Counted from the stretch's first letter, positions 40,528 through 50,825 are shown. The stretch is 64,000 bases of DNA from an uncultured Clostridia bacterium (GCA_934233735.1 CAKQGQ010000001.1:186001-250000), one strand, 5' to 3'. Notes: a model not told the origin generated them from the letters alone. Made by a program: numbers and translations.

Positions 40528-43316
40528 ACAAAAAACTACTTGGTTCCAGATATTATCAAATAATCGTACTGGTATCAATCCTTATGCTTTTGCTTTGCAT
40601 AAGGCTTTTTGTACTGACTGTCATGCAGGAGGAAAAATGGGCGGAGGCTGCGCAGAGCCAGAACACCAAGGAAGTCGTAACTTCGGCGCCGCGTGGAGAA
40701 ATTTTAGACCGGTACGGAAGACTGCTTGCGGGAAACAAGCAGATTTTTACTGTAACCTTCAATGTCAGCGGAATGCAGACGGAGGAAATCAATCAGTCCT
40801 GCTATTCGCTCGTGAAACTTTTGGAGAAAAACGGCGATGAATATGTAGATAATTTTCCAATTAAAATCAATAAAAAAGGAAAATTCTATTATACCTATGA
40901 TTCGGACAAGAAAAAATGGCTGAAGTCGCTCGGGTTGTCTAAGGATGCCACACCGGAAGAGGCACTGAATAAATTGAGACAAAAGTACGAAATCGATCCG
41001 AAACTCGACCGCTTTGAGGCAGTCAACGAATTGCAGGAGACATATGGCGTGTGGCCCCCGATTATTACCAAAAGCATGACCTATTCCTATGACTCGAAGA
41101 AGGAAAGCTTTATCAGCAAATACGACCTTTATGTGACGGAAAAGGATGAAGAGGGCAAAAGCACAAAAAGAACGGATTTAAGCGCGGAGGAAGCGTTCCG
41201 TGCATTGCGTGAAAAATACAGCATTGATGAGAGTCTTTCCGATAAAGAAGCCAGAAAGATTTTTGTCGTGCGCGAAGAAATAAAAAATATCGGTTATAAC
41301 AAATATCGTTCCAGTACGATTGCTTCCGATGTGAGCGATGAAACGGTTGCCTACATCGAAGAAATGGGCGATGTACTGAAGGGTGTAGAGATTGCCTCGG
41401 AAACAGTAAGATACTATCCGAACGGCAAGCTGCTTTCCCATGCACTCGGATATATGGGAAGCATTTCGGACGCGCAGTATGAAGAGTATGTAACGGAAAA
41501 GGGCTACAGCAGCGACGATTTAATCGGCAAGGACGGAATTGAAGCGAGCATGGAAGATAAACTGCGTGGAACCGATGGCGTGAAGAGCATTCTCGTAAAC
41601 AGTGCAGGTGACTATATTGAAACGATCAGTGAGACTGAGCCTGTTGCGGGAAAGGATGTTTATCTTACGATTGACGCTGACCTGCAGAAGGTTGCGGAAA
41701 AGAGCCTGAAAAACTGTATCAAGGCTGTACAGACCGGCGGTATTTTTAAGAGCAAGTACGGAAATCGCACGATGCGTAAATATGCAAACTGTAAATCGGG
41801 CGCAGTTGTAGCAATCGATGTTGAAACCGGAGATGTGCTTGCGATGGCAAGCTATCCGGATTTTGATCCGAATCTGTTTGCTGAGGGTATTTCGACGAAG
41901 GACTGGGCATCGGTACAGAGCACGAATCCGCGAGATCCGCTTGCGCCGACGCCATTATATAACATTGCCACGAGCAGTGCAGTGCAGCCGGGTTCGACAT
42001 TTAAGCCGATTACCGCTGTTGCGGCGCTTCAGTGTGGTTTGGATCCGAACAGAAGAATTTATGACGGAAACTATATTGAGCTTGGCGGAAGAAAGTTCGG
42101 CTGCAGTAATTATAACAGCGGACTTGGTTCGCACGGATATGAAACGCTGGCAGTCGGTATTCAGAACTCCTGCAACTACTATTTCTACTGTATCGGTACC
42201 GGCATTGACTGGAATAATAAATCTTCTTTAGGATACAAGGGTAAGGGCATCAGCATCGAAAAGATTATGAAGGTTGCCAAGGAATTCGGACTCGGACAAA
42301 AAACCGGAATCGAGCTCTATGAGGTGACAACGCCGCTTGCTTCGAAGGAAAGAAAGCTGCAGTCCATGAAAAATTCGCTTTGGAGCGCATTATATTACAG
42401 CGGAAATAAGTACTGGCCGAAATCGACGACTTCGGACGACGAGAAATTCCGCGCTGAAATTGATACAATTACAAGCTGGATGGAAGAAAATCCGGACAGA
42501 GATGTCATTATCAAACGGATTACAGAACAGACGACTGTTAAAAGGTCGAAGATTGAAACGCTTACGGATGTCTGCAAATATTCCTATTTCAATCAGGCAG
42601 AATGGGGAACCGGTGACGCATTCAACATTTCCATCGGACAGGGTGACAATGCTTATACGCCGCTTCAGCTTGCGAATTATATTGCAACGCTCGGAAATGA
42701 CGGAAAGCGTAATCAGGTCAGCATCGTTAAGGGAATTGAAGGTGAGGGACTGACGAAAAAAGACGAACCTTATCAGGTCAAGGTTGACAGCTCAGATTTG
42801 AAGCATGTTATTGAAGGTATGAGACTCGTAGCGAAGAGAGGTACTTTGGCGGGCACCTTCGCCGGATTCCCGATTGAGGTTGCCGGAAAAACAGGAACCG
42901 CCGAAAGAGACGGCTATATTAATCCGAAGGATGAAGTGACTTATGTTAAAAACCATCTGGGAAGCATCGCTCCGGGAATTTCATGGAGTCAGGTTCAGAA
43001 GGAAATGAACCGCCTGATGAAAAAGGATCCGACGACTTATCCAACGGAAAACGATACTGTGGATGCGGCTCTGATTTCCGTGAGCGGCAGAACTGTGACG
43101 CAGGGCAAGATTGACCAATACAAGGATACCTATGACCACTTCGCATGGACAGTGGCGATGGCGCCTGCGGACAATCCGAAGATTGCCGTGGTTGCTCTGC
43201 TTGTCCAGGGCGGCATGTCCTACAGCGCTGCTCCGGTTGTAAGAGAAGTGATTGGGGAATATCTGCAAGTGGATACAAAAACGAAAAAGATTGATTTTTC
43301 AAATAAGATGAACTAA
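40524..43316 (+). CDS. mrdA: Class B penicillin-binding protein 2 (elongasome transpeptidase), very long
   Basis: This is the transpeptidase that cross-links side-wall peptidoglycan with RodA. It has an N-terminal membrane helix (about residues 12-32), a dimerisation domain with APRGEILDRYGRLLAGN, and catalytic motifs STFK (S491) and KTG (789-791). At 930 residues it is much longer than Escherichia coli PBP2 (633). The extra length lies in a Lys/Asp/Glu-rich insertion after residue 85 and others between the SxN motif and KTG. The gene starts in the end of mreD. RodA is encoded nearby on the opposite strand. Confidence 0.93.
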   Translation: MNKKLLGSRYYQIIVLVSILMLLLCIRLFVLTVMQEEKWAEAAQSQNTKEVVTSAPRGEILDRYGRLLAGNKQIFTVTFNVSGMQTEEINQSCYSLVKLLEKNGDEYVDNFPIKINKKGKFYYTYDSDKKKWLKSLGLSKDATPEEALNKLRQKYEIDPKLDRFEAVNELQETYGVWPPIITKSMTYSYDSKKESFISKYDLYVTEKDEEGKSTKRTDLSAEEAFRALREKYSIDESLSDKEARKIFVVREEIKNIGYNKYRSSTIASDVSDETVAYIEEMGDVLKGVEIASETVRYYPNGKLLSHALGYMGSISDAQYEEYVTEKGYSSDDLIGKDGIEASMEDKLRGTDGVKSILVNSAGDYIETISETEPVAGKDVYLTIDADLQKVAEKSLKNCIKAVQTGGIFKSKYGNRTMRKYANCKSGAVVAIDVETGDVLAMASYPDFDPNLFAEGISTKDWASVQSTNPRDPLAPTPLYNIATSSAVQPGSTFKPITAVAALQCGLDPNRRIYDGNYIELGGRKFGCSNYNSGLGSHGYETLAVGIQNSCNYYFYCIGTGIDWNNKSSLGYKGKGISIEKIMKVAKEFGLGQKTGIELYEVTTPLASKERKLQSMKNSLWSALYYSGNKYWPKSTTSDDEKFRAEIDTITSWMEENPDRDVIIKRITEQTTVKRSKIETLTDVCKYSYFNQAEWGTGDAFNISIGQGDNAYTPLQLANYIATLGNDGKRNQVSIVKGIEGEGLTKKDEPYQVKVDSSDLKHVIEGMRLVAKRGTLAGTFAGFPIEVAGKTGTAERDGYINPKDEVTYVKNHLGSIAPGISWSQVQKEMNRLMKKDPTTYPTENDTVDAALISVSGRTVTQGKIDQYKDTYDHFAWTVAMAPADNPKIAVVALLVQGGMSYSAAPVVREVIGEYLQVDTKTKKIDFSNKMN

Positions 43317-43337
43317 TAAATACATTGGGAGAATGCT

Positions 43338-44060
43338 ATGGGAAAGACAATTGCCATTGTTTCAGGCAAAGGCGGAACCGGCAAAACGATGTTTGCGGCA
43401 AATTTAGGCGCAACATTGAGCAAGCTGGGAAAGCAGACAATTTTAATTGATATGGATACAGGCCTTAGAAATCTGGATTTATACCTCGGTCTCGAAAACC
43501 GGGTCGTTTATGATGTAAACGATGTCATGAACGGACTTTGCAGGATTCGTCAGGCAATCATTAAAGATAAAACCTTCCCGGGACTTTCTTTCATGGCAGC
43601 ATCTCCGAGAAAGGATGAGGGAAACCTCACTCCGATGCATGTAAAAGTCCTTTGTGATAAGCTTTCAGAAAAATATGATTATATTATTCTGGATGCAGCT
43701 GCGGGTATCGATGACGGACTAGACATGGTGCTGGGCGGAGCTGAGGAGGTTATCGTGGTTATCAATCCCGAAATTTCTTCCGTCAGGGACAGCGAGCTCG
43801 TTACGAGTGTGCTGAGAGATAAGGGAATGCAGAATATCTATTATGTCATCAATAAAATCAATCTGAAGCTCATGAATGCAGGGCTCGCGCCGAGCATGGA
43901 GGATGTGACCAGAGGCATAAGAAACCGTGTCATCGGTCTGATTCGTGAAGACGAAAACATTCATATTTCGACGAATCTCGGACTTCCGGTGGTATTTAAG
44001 GAGAATACATATATTGCCGAGAACTTCCGCAAGATTGCGCAGCGGGTGGAAGAACTATAA
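43338..44060 (+). CDS. minD: MinD-like ATPase without MinC/MinE and without C-terminal membrane helix
   Basis: MinD is a membrane-cycling ATPase that positions division. The deviant Walker A GKGGTGKT, switch I-like NLGATLSKLGK, and Walker B IILDAAAG are present. It is 240 residues, about 28 shorter than Bacillus MinD. It ends at AENFRKIAQRVEEL, without the Lys/Phe-rich amphipathic tail needed for membrane binding. The usual neighbours minC and minE are missing, although the gene lies in the usual mre-mrdA-min place. It may be a changed MinD or a related ParA/Mrp-type ATPase. Confidence 0.8.
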   Translation: MGKTIAIVSGKGGTGKTMFAANLGATLSKLGKQTILIDMDTGLRNLDLYLGLENRVVYDVNDVMNGLCRIRQAIIKDKTFPGLSFMAASPRKDEGNLTPMHVKVLCDKLSEKYDYIILDAAAGIDDGLDMVLGGAEEVIVVINPEISSVRDSELVTSVLRDKGMQNIYYVINKINLKLMNAGLAPSMEDVTRGIRNRVIGLIREDENIHISTNLGLPVVFKENTYIAENFRKIAQRVEEL

Positions 44061-44091
44061 AACACAGAGAATAATAGAATAAGACGATAAA

Positions 44092-44127
44092 CGAAACGGA
44101 CGCCATAAAGACGCCCGTTTTGTTTTA
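44092..44127. terminator. Terminator between minD and rodA
   Basis: AAACGG (44094-44099) with CCGTTT (44115-44120), plus an inner CG/CG, forms a hairpin followed by TGTTTT on the plus side and by GTTTCGTTTAT on the minus side, between converging genes. Confidence 0.65.
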
Positions 44128-45243
44128 GAAATTGATGGCCTTACTGTTCACGCCGACATTGACGATGATTCCGATGGAAATCATGCTGGCGATTACCGAT
44201 GTTCCGCCGCCGGAAAGAAGTGGAAGCGTGATTCCGGTTACCGGCATCAGACCCATCGTCATTGCGATATTTTCGAATACCTGGAATAAGAACATTCCGG
44301 TAAAGCCGATTACAATCAGCGCGCCGTATAAATCTACAGAGTCGCGGATGATTTTCGTGAAGCGTATCATAAGGAAAGCGTAAAGCGCGACGACAACTGC
44401 GCCTCCGATGAAGCCAAGCTCTTCGACAACAACCGAATAGATGAAGTCGGACTGCTGTACCGGTATGAAATCCAGACCCTTCTGCGTTCCTCTGAAAAGA
44501 CCTTTTCCCGTTAAACCGCCGGAGCCGATGGCAACCTTTGACTGCCATACCTGATAGTTTCCCGAAAGACTGAGGTTTTCCGGGTGAAGGAAGGCTTCGA
44601 TTCGTTCTTTTTGATAATCATCTAAAAACTTGTATACAACCGGGATTGCCGCAAGGCAGACTAAAATTGACTGAAAGAAAATCTTATAGTCGATGCCTGC
44701 GAAGAATACCATGAAGACCCACATAACCATGTAAACAAGTGCGCTTCCGAGGTCTTCCTTTAAAACGATGACGATAATCGGCGCCGCATACAAAAGTGCC
44801 TTGATGACACCGACGAAATTGTTGAGTTCATCCCTGTGCTCCGACAGATAGCCTGCCATGAGCAGAACGAACAGGATTTTGACGAATTCCGATGGCTGCA
44901 GGGTCGTAATTCCAAGCGTAATCCAGGCGCGCGAGCCAAACTGCGTTACACCCAGTCCCGGGATGTAAACAGTCAGAAGCAGCGCAATCGAAGCGATATA
45001 AAGGTATTTTTCAAGCCCGCTGAAAAAGCGGTAGTCGAACTGCTGGATAAACAGCAAAACTCCGAAACCTAAAAAATATGCGACCGCCTGTATCCAGACA
45101 GGTCTTCCGGCTTTGCTGAAAAGAACCAATCCTTCGTCGTAAACGGTACTTTCGAGCATGACAAGGCTCAAAATACCCAGTAAAGCAACGATGATAAGTA
45201 TGAATTTGTCCACATTTTTAAGCGGATTAAAAATTTTGTTCAT
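44125..45243 (-). CDS. rodA: Peptidoglycan polymerase RodA (SEDS family)
   Basis: RodA polymerises glycan strands for cell elongation with PBP2. The 372-residue protein has about ten membrane helices and the SEDS signature near the end (MGLMPVTGITLPLLSGGGTSVIASM). The LQPSEFVKI and KEDLGSALV motifs are also present; the latter aspartate is essential in the family. It is the opposite-strand end of the elongation cluster. Assignment to RodA rather than FtsW or SpoVE rests on context. Confidence 0.92.
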   Translation of the reverse strand: MNKIFNPLKNVDKFILIIVALLGILSLVMLESTVYDEGLVLFSKAGRPVWIQAVAYFLGFGVLLFIQQFDYRFFSGLEKYLYIASIALLLTVYIPGLGVTQFGSRAWITLGITTLQPSEFVKILFVLLMAGYLSEHRDELNNFVGVIKALLYAAPIIVIVLKEDLGSALVYMVMWVFMVFFAGIDYKIFFQSILVCLAAIPVVYKFLDDYQKERIEAFLHPENLSLSGNYQVWQSKVAIGSGGLTGKGLFRGTQKGLDFIPVQQSDFIYSVVVEELGFIGGAVVVALYAFLMIRFTKIIRDSVDLYGALIVIGFTGMFLFQVFENIAMTMGLMPVTGITLPLLSGGGTSVIASMISIGIIVNVGVNSKAINF

Positions 45244-45394
45244 TTCTTGCCTTTCTCTACCTTGACATTTTGTTCATTTAAACATTATAATATATATTGT
45301 ATGGATATATCAAGTTTTAATTATGTAATGCATTTTTAATTTTATAAAAAACGAATGAAATACAGAAAAAATAAAAGGAAATGGAGGTGTTGAA

Positions 45395-46939
45395 GTGACA
45401 GAAATTATTATAAAAATTGTAATCGCAGTTATTGCTTTGGCAGTAGGTGCGTTAATCGGATATATATATCGAAAGAATGTTGGTGAAAAAGCGATTGGAA
45501 GCGCAGAACAGAAAGCCAAGAATTTAATTTTAGATGCAGAAAATAAATCCGAGAACATGAAAAAAGAGGCTATTCTGGAGGCGAAGGAAGAAGCGCACAG
45601 AATCAGGAGCGAAGCGGAAAGAGATGCGAGAGAAAGACGTTCCGAAATTCAGCGCTCAGAACGCAGAATGATCCAGAAAGAGGAGTCACTCGATAAGAAG
45701 ATTGAAAATATTGAAAAGAAAGAAGATAGCATTACAAAAAAAGAACAGGCATTGATAAACAAGCAGAAGGATTTGGATGGAGTTATCGCCAAACAGATGG
45801 AAGAACTGGAGAGAATCTCCGGTTATACTGTTGACGAAGCGAAGGCAATTCTGCTTGCCAATACAGAAAAGGAAGTCAGACATGAGGCTTCCATTATGAT
45901 TAAGGACATTGAAAGTAAGGCGAAGGAAGAGGCTGACAAGAAGGCAAAATACATCATTACAAATGCCATACAGAGATGTGCGGCGGATCATGTTGCTGAG
46001 AGTACTGTATCGGTAGTTTCACTTCCGAGCGATGAAATGAAAGGCCGTATTATCGGTCGTGAGGGAAGAAACATCCGCGCAATCGAGACGCTTACAGGTG
46101 TAGACTTGATTATCGATGATACGCCGGAAGCTGTTATTTTATCCGGTTTTGACCCGGTGAGAAGAGAGATTGCAAGAATTGCGCTCGAAAAGTTGATTGT
46201 GGACGGTCGTATTCATCCTGCCAGAATTGAAGAAATGGTTGAAAAAGCAACCAAGGAAGTCAACGCTATTATTAAAGAAGAAGGTGAACAGGCTACCTTC
46301 GAGGTTGGAATTCATAATTTACATCCTGAACTTGTGAAGATTTTAGGAAGATTGAAATATCGGACATCCTACGGTCAGAATGTGCTCAAGCATTCCGTTG
46401 AGGTAGCACAGCTTGCAGGTTTAATGGCAGGTGAACTCGGGCTGGATGTTAAGCTTGCGAAAAGAGCAGGTCTGCTTCACGATATCGGTAAAGCACTCGA
46501 CCACGAGTACGAGGGTACGCATGTTGACATCGGTATTGAAATTCTCAGAAAATATAAGGAATCCGAAGCGGTTATCAACGGTATGGCGGCACACCATGGA
46601 GACTACGAGCCTAAGAACATGGAAGCTGTACTGATTGCTGCTGCTGACGCACTTTCGGCCGCAAGACCGGGAGCAAGAAGAGAAACTCTTGATGCATATA
46701 TCAAGAGACTCGAAAAGCTTGAGGAGATTGCAAACACGACTCCGGGAGTTGAAAAATCCTTTGCGATTCAGGCGGGCAGAGAAATTCGAATTATTGCGAA
46801 GCCTGAGGATGTCAATGATGAAGAGATTGTATTTCTTGCCAGAGAAATTTCGAAAAAAATCGAATCAGAACTTGAATATCCGGGACAGATTAAGGTTAAT
46901 GTGGTCAGAGAGACCAGAGCGATTGACTATGCGAAATAG
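45395..46939 (+). CDS. rny: Ribonuclease Y
   Basis: RNase Y is the membrane-bound endonuclease that starts mRNA decay in Firmicutes. The GTG start follows GGAGGTG. An N-terminal membrane helix (about residues 3-24) is followed by a long coiled coil (30-200), a KH domain with GRIIGREGRNIRAIE, and an HD domain with LLHDIGKALDHE. The length is 514 residues. It ends in TAG. Confidence 0.97.
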   Translation: MTEIIIKIVIAVIALAVGALIGYIYRKNVGEKAIGSAEQKAKNLILDAENKSENMKKEAILEAKEEAHRIRSEAERDARERRSEIQRSERRMIQKEESLDKKIENIEKKEDSITKKEQALINKQKDLDGVIAKQMEELERISGYTVDEAKAILLANTEKEVRHEASIMIKDIESKAKEEADKKAKYIITNAIQRCAADHVAESTVSVVSLPSDEMKGRIIGREGRNIRAIETLTGVDLIIDDTPEAVILSGFDPVRREIARIALEKLIVDGRIHPARIEEMVEKATKEVNAIIKEEGEQATFEVGIHNLHPELVKILGRLKYRTSYGQNVLKHSVEVAQLAGLMAGELGLDVKLAKRAGLLHDIGKALDHEYEGTHVDIGIEILRKYKESEAVINGMAAHHGDYEPKNMEAVLIAAADALSAARPGARRETLDAYIKRLEKLEEIANTTPGVEKSFAIQAGREIRIIAKPEDVNDEEIVFLAREISKKIESELEYPGQIKVNVVRETRAIDYAK

Positions 46940-46979
46940 CGCATGACGGTCATTTGCAGGGAAAATGTTTATCCGGTTT

Positions 46980-47002
46980 GGGGGCAGAATTTTTCTGCCT
47001 CC
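46980..47002 (+). terminator. Hairpin after rny
   Basis: GGGGGCAGAA (46980-46989) pairs with TTCTGCCTCC (46993-47002) over 10 bp with a three-base loop. The T-rich tail is short, so termination may be partial. Confidence 0.6.
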
Positions 47003-47027
47003 ATATTTGTGTCTTTGAGAGGTAATT

Positions 47028-48428
47028 ATGGGTGGAGAAAATCTGAACAATTTAAAAACCGTGAACAGGCAATTTTATAAGAAACTGACAATTGTCGGCA
47101 TTCCGATGGTGATTCAGCAGGTCATAGCGGTAACTCTTAATCTTGCAGATACCATTATGGTCGGCAAGGTCGGAGAAAATGCTTTGGCAGCGGTAGGTGC
47201 AGCGAACCAGATTTATTTCATCTTCGGCGTTGTACTTTTCGGTGTATTCAGCGGCGCGGCAGTTCATGCGGTGCAGTACTGGGGAATCCGGGATTTAGTA
47301 AGCCTGAGAAAAATTATAGGAATCGACTATACGGTTTGTGTAGTGCTTGCGGTTCCGGCGATTATCTTCGTATACTTTGCAGCTCCGTTTTTAATCGGGC
47401 TTTTTGCGGACGAACCCGAGGTAATCGAACTTGGTACGAAATATCTGCACATTGCGTGCTTTACATATATTTTTGCAGGCTTGACCTTCGTAATTTCCTA
47501 TAATTCGAGGGCGATTCAGGATGTTAAGGTGCCGACGATTATCAACGGCGGGGCAATCCTTCTGAATATCCTGTTTAACTATCTCTTGATTTACGGAAAC
47601 TTCGGATTTCCCAAGCTCGGCGTGGAAGGGGCGGCAATCGCAACGCTGATTGCCAGAGTTGCAGAATGCATAGCGATGCATCTTTCGGTATATCTTCGCA
47701 AAGAATATCCACTAAAGGCAAAGCTGGGCGAGATGCTTTCCTATTCGAGAGAGCTTTTTACGGGCGTGATGAAAACCGCAATTCCGGTAATCTTAACTGA
47801 AGGGCTTTGGGCGGTCTCCGTTTCCTGCATCTTTGCGGCATACGGAAAAATCAGCGCAGCAGCATTTGCGGTATCGCAGGTTGCCATGACAGTTACAGAC
47901 TTTTTCCAGACCGTATACTTCGGACTGGGCAATGCTTCTGCGGTTCTGCTCGGCGAAGTCCTCGGACAGGGAAAAAAGAAGCTTACTTATCAGTACAGCC
48001 GAAACATTTTAAAGATTACATGGTGCCTGAATGTTGTGATGACTGCCGCGATTATATTGATGCGGGAACCAATCGCAAATATCTATAATTTCGAGCCGGA
48101 AACGACGGAAATGCTGATGAAGGCTTTGCTGGTGTACGCAATTGCGATGACACCGAAAATGCTTTCGTATATGATGATTTGCGCAATTTTCCGTCCGGGC
48201 GGCGATACGATGTTCTGTATGTATGTCGATGTGGGATTTAATGTGGGCGCGCAGATTCCGCTGGCGTATATCAGCGTACTTGTGTTCAATCTGCCGCTGC
48301 ACTGGGCAATGGCGGTCGTGGCGATAGCCGATGCTGTGAAGATTGTAATTTGCTATTACCGGTATTTCTCAAAAAAATGGATGAATATTTTTACCGGAAG
48401 ACTGGAAGAAGAGGAAGAACTATGTTAG
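47028..48428 (+). CDS. MATE family efflux transporter
   Basis: The 466-residue protein has twelve membrane helices and MATE features: the start of the first half has GIPMVIQQVIAVTLNLADTIMVGKVGENALAAVG, and the second half repeats the fold. It would export cationic drugs or metabolites using Na+ or H+. It ends in TAG and overlaps the cysteine desulfurase gene by seven bases, though no functional link is obvious. Confidence 0.9.
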   Translation: MGGENLNNLKTVNRQFYKKLTIVGIPMVIQQVIAVTLNLADTIMVGKVGENALAAVGAANQIYFIFGVVLFGVFSGAAVHAVQYWGIRDLVSLRKIIGIDYTVCVVLAVPAIIFVYFAAPFLIGLFADEPEVIELGTKYLHIACFTYIFAGLTFVISYNSRAIQDVKVPTIINGGAILLNILFNYLLIYGNFGFPKLGVEGAAIATLIARVAECIAMHLSVYLRKEYPLKAKLGEMLSYSRELFTGVMKTAIPVILTEGLWAVSVSCIFAAYGKISAAAFAVSQVAMTVTDFFQTVYFGLGNASAVLLGEVLGQGKKKLTYQYSRNILKITWCLNVVMTAAIILMREPIANIYNFEPETTEMLMKALLVYAIAMTPKMLSYMMICAIFRPGGDTMFCMYVDVGFNVGAQIPLAYISVLVFNLPLHWAMAVVAIADAVKIVICYYRYFSKKWMNIFTGRLEEEEELC

Positions 48429-49606
48429 TTTATTTAGATAACAGCGCTACCACAAGGCAGTACGATGAAGTGACAGATGTTATGAGCTGCGCGATGCGCG
48501 AGAACTTCGGAAATCCTTCGTCCCTGCATTCTTTGGGGCTGAAAGCAGAAAAAGAAGTAAAAAATGCAAGAAGAACCCTTGCACAAAGTCTGGGCGCAGG
48601 CGAAGACGAGGTCTTTTTTACCTCCTGTGGAACTGAGTCGGACAATACGGTTTTAATGGGCGCCGCGCAGGCAAAGAAGCGAAGAGGAAAGAAGATTATC
48701 GTTTCAGCAGTGGAACATCCTGCAATTCTTGAGCCTGCGAAAAAGCTGGAGAGCATGGGCTTTGAAGTAGCGTATATCGGTGTGGACAAGCAGTGCCGGC
48801 TGAACATGGAGTCGCTGAAAAATGCGGTTACCGATGATACAATTTTGATTTCTGTGATGGGAGTCAATAATGAAACCGGAACGATTATGCCGATTGAGGA
48901 AATCGCACGGTTTAAAGAAGAATATAACAGGACACACGGAACGGACATTTGGCTGCACACGGATGCAGTACAGGCGTTTGGAAAAATCCTCGTGAACCTG
49001 AAAAAAGAATATAAAGGCGTGGATTTTTTGTCGGCAAGCGCCCACAAAATTCACGGGCCGAAGGGTATGGGGATGCTTTATGCGAAAAAAGGTCTGAATC
49101 TTGTGCCATTTCTTTTGGGCGGAGGACAGGAAAGACATCTGCGGTCCGGCACCGAAAATACGCCGGGAATCGTGGGCTTTGGCAAAGCAGCAGAGCTGGC
49201 ACTTACGAATTTCGATGAGAGAATCAGCAAGATGAGCGCGGCGCGAAAGCGGCTGCTTGAACAGATTCGCGCAGAAATCAAGGATATTCGCATAAACAGT
49301 CCGGAGGGTGAGGAGACCTGCCCATCCGTGCTGAATATTTCATTTTTAGGAACGCGCGGAGAGGTGCTTCTGCATACTCTCGAGCAGGACGGAATCTTTG
49401 TTTCCACGGGTTCGGCGTGTTCTTCCAATCATTCTTCCTCAAAGGGCTCCCATGTGCTGAATGCGATGGGGCTGTCCGCGAAGGAAATTGAAGGAGCGAT
49501 TCGTTTCAGTTTCAGTGAGTTTAACACGGAAGAGGAAATGGATTGCACGGCTGATAAGGTAAAAGCTGCAGTTGCGCGTTTTCGCAGGCTTGGCAGTTTT
49601 CGATAA
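48422..49606 (+). CDS. Cysteine desulfurase (NifS/IscS-like)
   Basis: This PLP enzyme takes sulfur from cysteine. The ATG at 48422 follows GAGGAAGAA and begins VYLDNSATT. The PLP lysine is in SASAHKIHGPKG, and the catalytic cysteine in STGSACSSNHSSSKGSHVL. The length is 394 residues. It is followed by thiI, so its likely job is to feed sulfur to ThiI for 4-thiouridine in tRNA (NifZ-like role) rather than general Fe-S assembly. Confidence 0.94.
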   Translation: MLVYLDNSATTRQYDEVTDVMSCAMRENFGNPSSLHSLGLKAEKEVKNARRTLAQSLGAGEDEVFFTSCGTESDNTVLMGAAQAKKRRGKKIIVSAVEHPAILEPAKKLESMGFEVAYIGVDKQCRLNMESLKNAVTDDTILISVMGVNNETGTIMPIEEIARFKEEYNRTHGTDIWLHTDAVQAFGKILVNLKKEYKGVDFLSASAHKIHGPKGMGMLYAKKGLNLVPFLLGGGQERHLRSGTENTPGIVGFGKAAELALTNFDERISKMSAARKRLLEQIRAEIKDIRINSPEGEETCPSVLNISFLGTRGEVLLHTLEQDGIFVSTGSACSSNHSSSKGSHVLNAMGLSAKEIEGAIRFSFSEFNTEEEMDCTADKVKAAVARFRRLGSFR

Positions 49607-49640
49607 TTCAGGAATTCGATAGTTCGGTAAGGAGAATCAA

Positions 49641-50825
49641 ATGAACGAACAAAACATTTTAATCGTCAGATGCGGCGAGGTTGCCTTAAAGGGCATGAAC
49701 AAACCTTATTTTGAAAGAATGCTCGTGGACAGGATCAGAAACAATCTGAAGGGTTTCCGCGGCATTGATGTAAGAAGAAGCGAGGGCCTGATTTTCGTCA
49801 GAGCGGAAAAGGACATTGACATCGATGCAGTTATCAAAGAAATTTCGAAAGTCTTCGGTGTAGCGTCCATCAGCAAAGCGGTAGAAGCGCCTTCGGAGCT
49901 TGATGCAATCGGCGAAGAAGCGGTCAGATACATGAAGATGCTCATTTCGGAGCGCGGCATACAGACATTCAAGGTTGAAGCAAAGCGTGCGGACAAGAAT
50001 TTCCCGGTAAAATCGCCGGAAATCGGACGCATTATCGGCGCCAAGGTTTTAATCGGCTGCAAGGTGCTGAAGGTTGATGTCCACGAGCCGGATGTGCTCC
50101 TGCATGTGGATGTGCGTCACGACCGTTCTTATATCTATGAAGGAAAAATCCCGGGATTCGGGGGCCTTCCGCTTGGTACAAACGGAAAAGGGCTGACGCT
50201 CCTTTCGGGTGGAATCGACAGCCCGGTTGCCACATGGATGATGGCGAAGCGCGGCATGCTGATTGAAGCGGTGCATTTTCATTCCTATCCGTATACAAGC
50301 CAGAGAGCACAGGAAAAGGTGGAAGACCTTGCTTCCATCGTGGCATCTTACTGCGGACGCTTTAAAATGCATGTAATCAACCTGCTTCCGATTCAGGAGG
50401 CAATCGTTGCGAATTGCCCGGAAGAAGAGACGACCATCCTTGTACGCAGATTTATGATGCGGATTGCAGAGAAAATTGCAAATGACACAGGATGCCAGAT
50501 GCTGATTACAGGGGAAAATCTCGGGCAGGTTGCCAGCCAGACGGCGGAAGCGCTTGTCGTTACGGATGCAAGCGTAAGCCTTCCGGTAATGCGTCCGCTG
50601 ATTGCGATGGACAAGGTGGACATCATGGCAAAGGCGGAAGAAATCGGAACCTTCGAGACTTCCATTCAGCCGTACGAGGACTGCTGCACGGTATTCCTGC
50701 CGAAGCATCCGACGACGAAACCAAAGCTTGCGAGAATTTTGGAATCAGAGAGCAAACTCGACTGTGAAGCGCTGATCGAAGCCGCTGTAAAATCACAGGA
50801 AATTGTCAATATCATGCCGAAATAA
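49641..50825 (+). CDS. thiI: tRNA 4-thiouridine synthase ThiI
   Basis: ThiI adenylates U8 of tRNA and inserts sulfur. It shows a ferredoxin-like and THUMP N-terminus (about residues 1-165), then the PP-loop LSGGIDSPVATW. The 394-residue length lacks the rhodanese domain of Escherichia coli ThiI, as usual in Firmicutes. A cysteine in DCCTVFLPKHP may accept the sulfur. It is paired with the desulfurase upstream. Confidence 0.96.
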   Translation: MNEQNILIVRCGEVALKGMNKPYFERMLVDRIRNNLKGFRGIDVRRSEGLIFVRAEKDIDIDAVIKEISKVFGVASISKAVEAPSELDAIGEEAVRYMKMLISERGIQTFKVEAKRADKNFPVKSPEIGRIIGAKVLIGCKVLKVDVHEPDVLLHVDVRHDRSYIYEGKIPGFGGLPLGTNGKGLTLLSGGIDSPVATWMMAKRGMLIEAVHFHSYPYTSQRAQEKVEDLASIVASYCGRFKMHVINLLPIQEAIVANCPEEETTILVRRFMMRIAEKIANDTGCQMLITGENLGQVASQTAEALVVTDASVSLPVMRPLIAMDKVDIMAKAEEIGTFETSIQPYEDCCTVFLPKHPTTKPKLARILESESKLDCEALIEAAVKSQEIVNIMPK

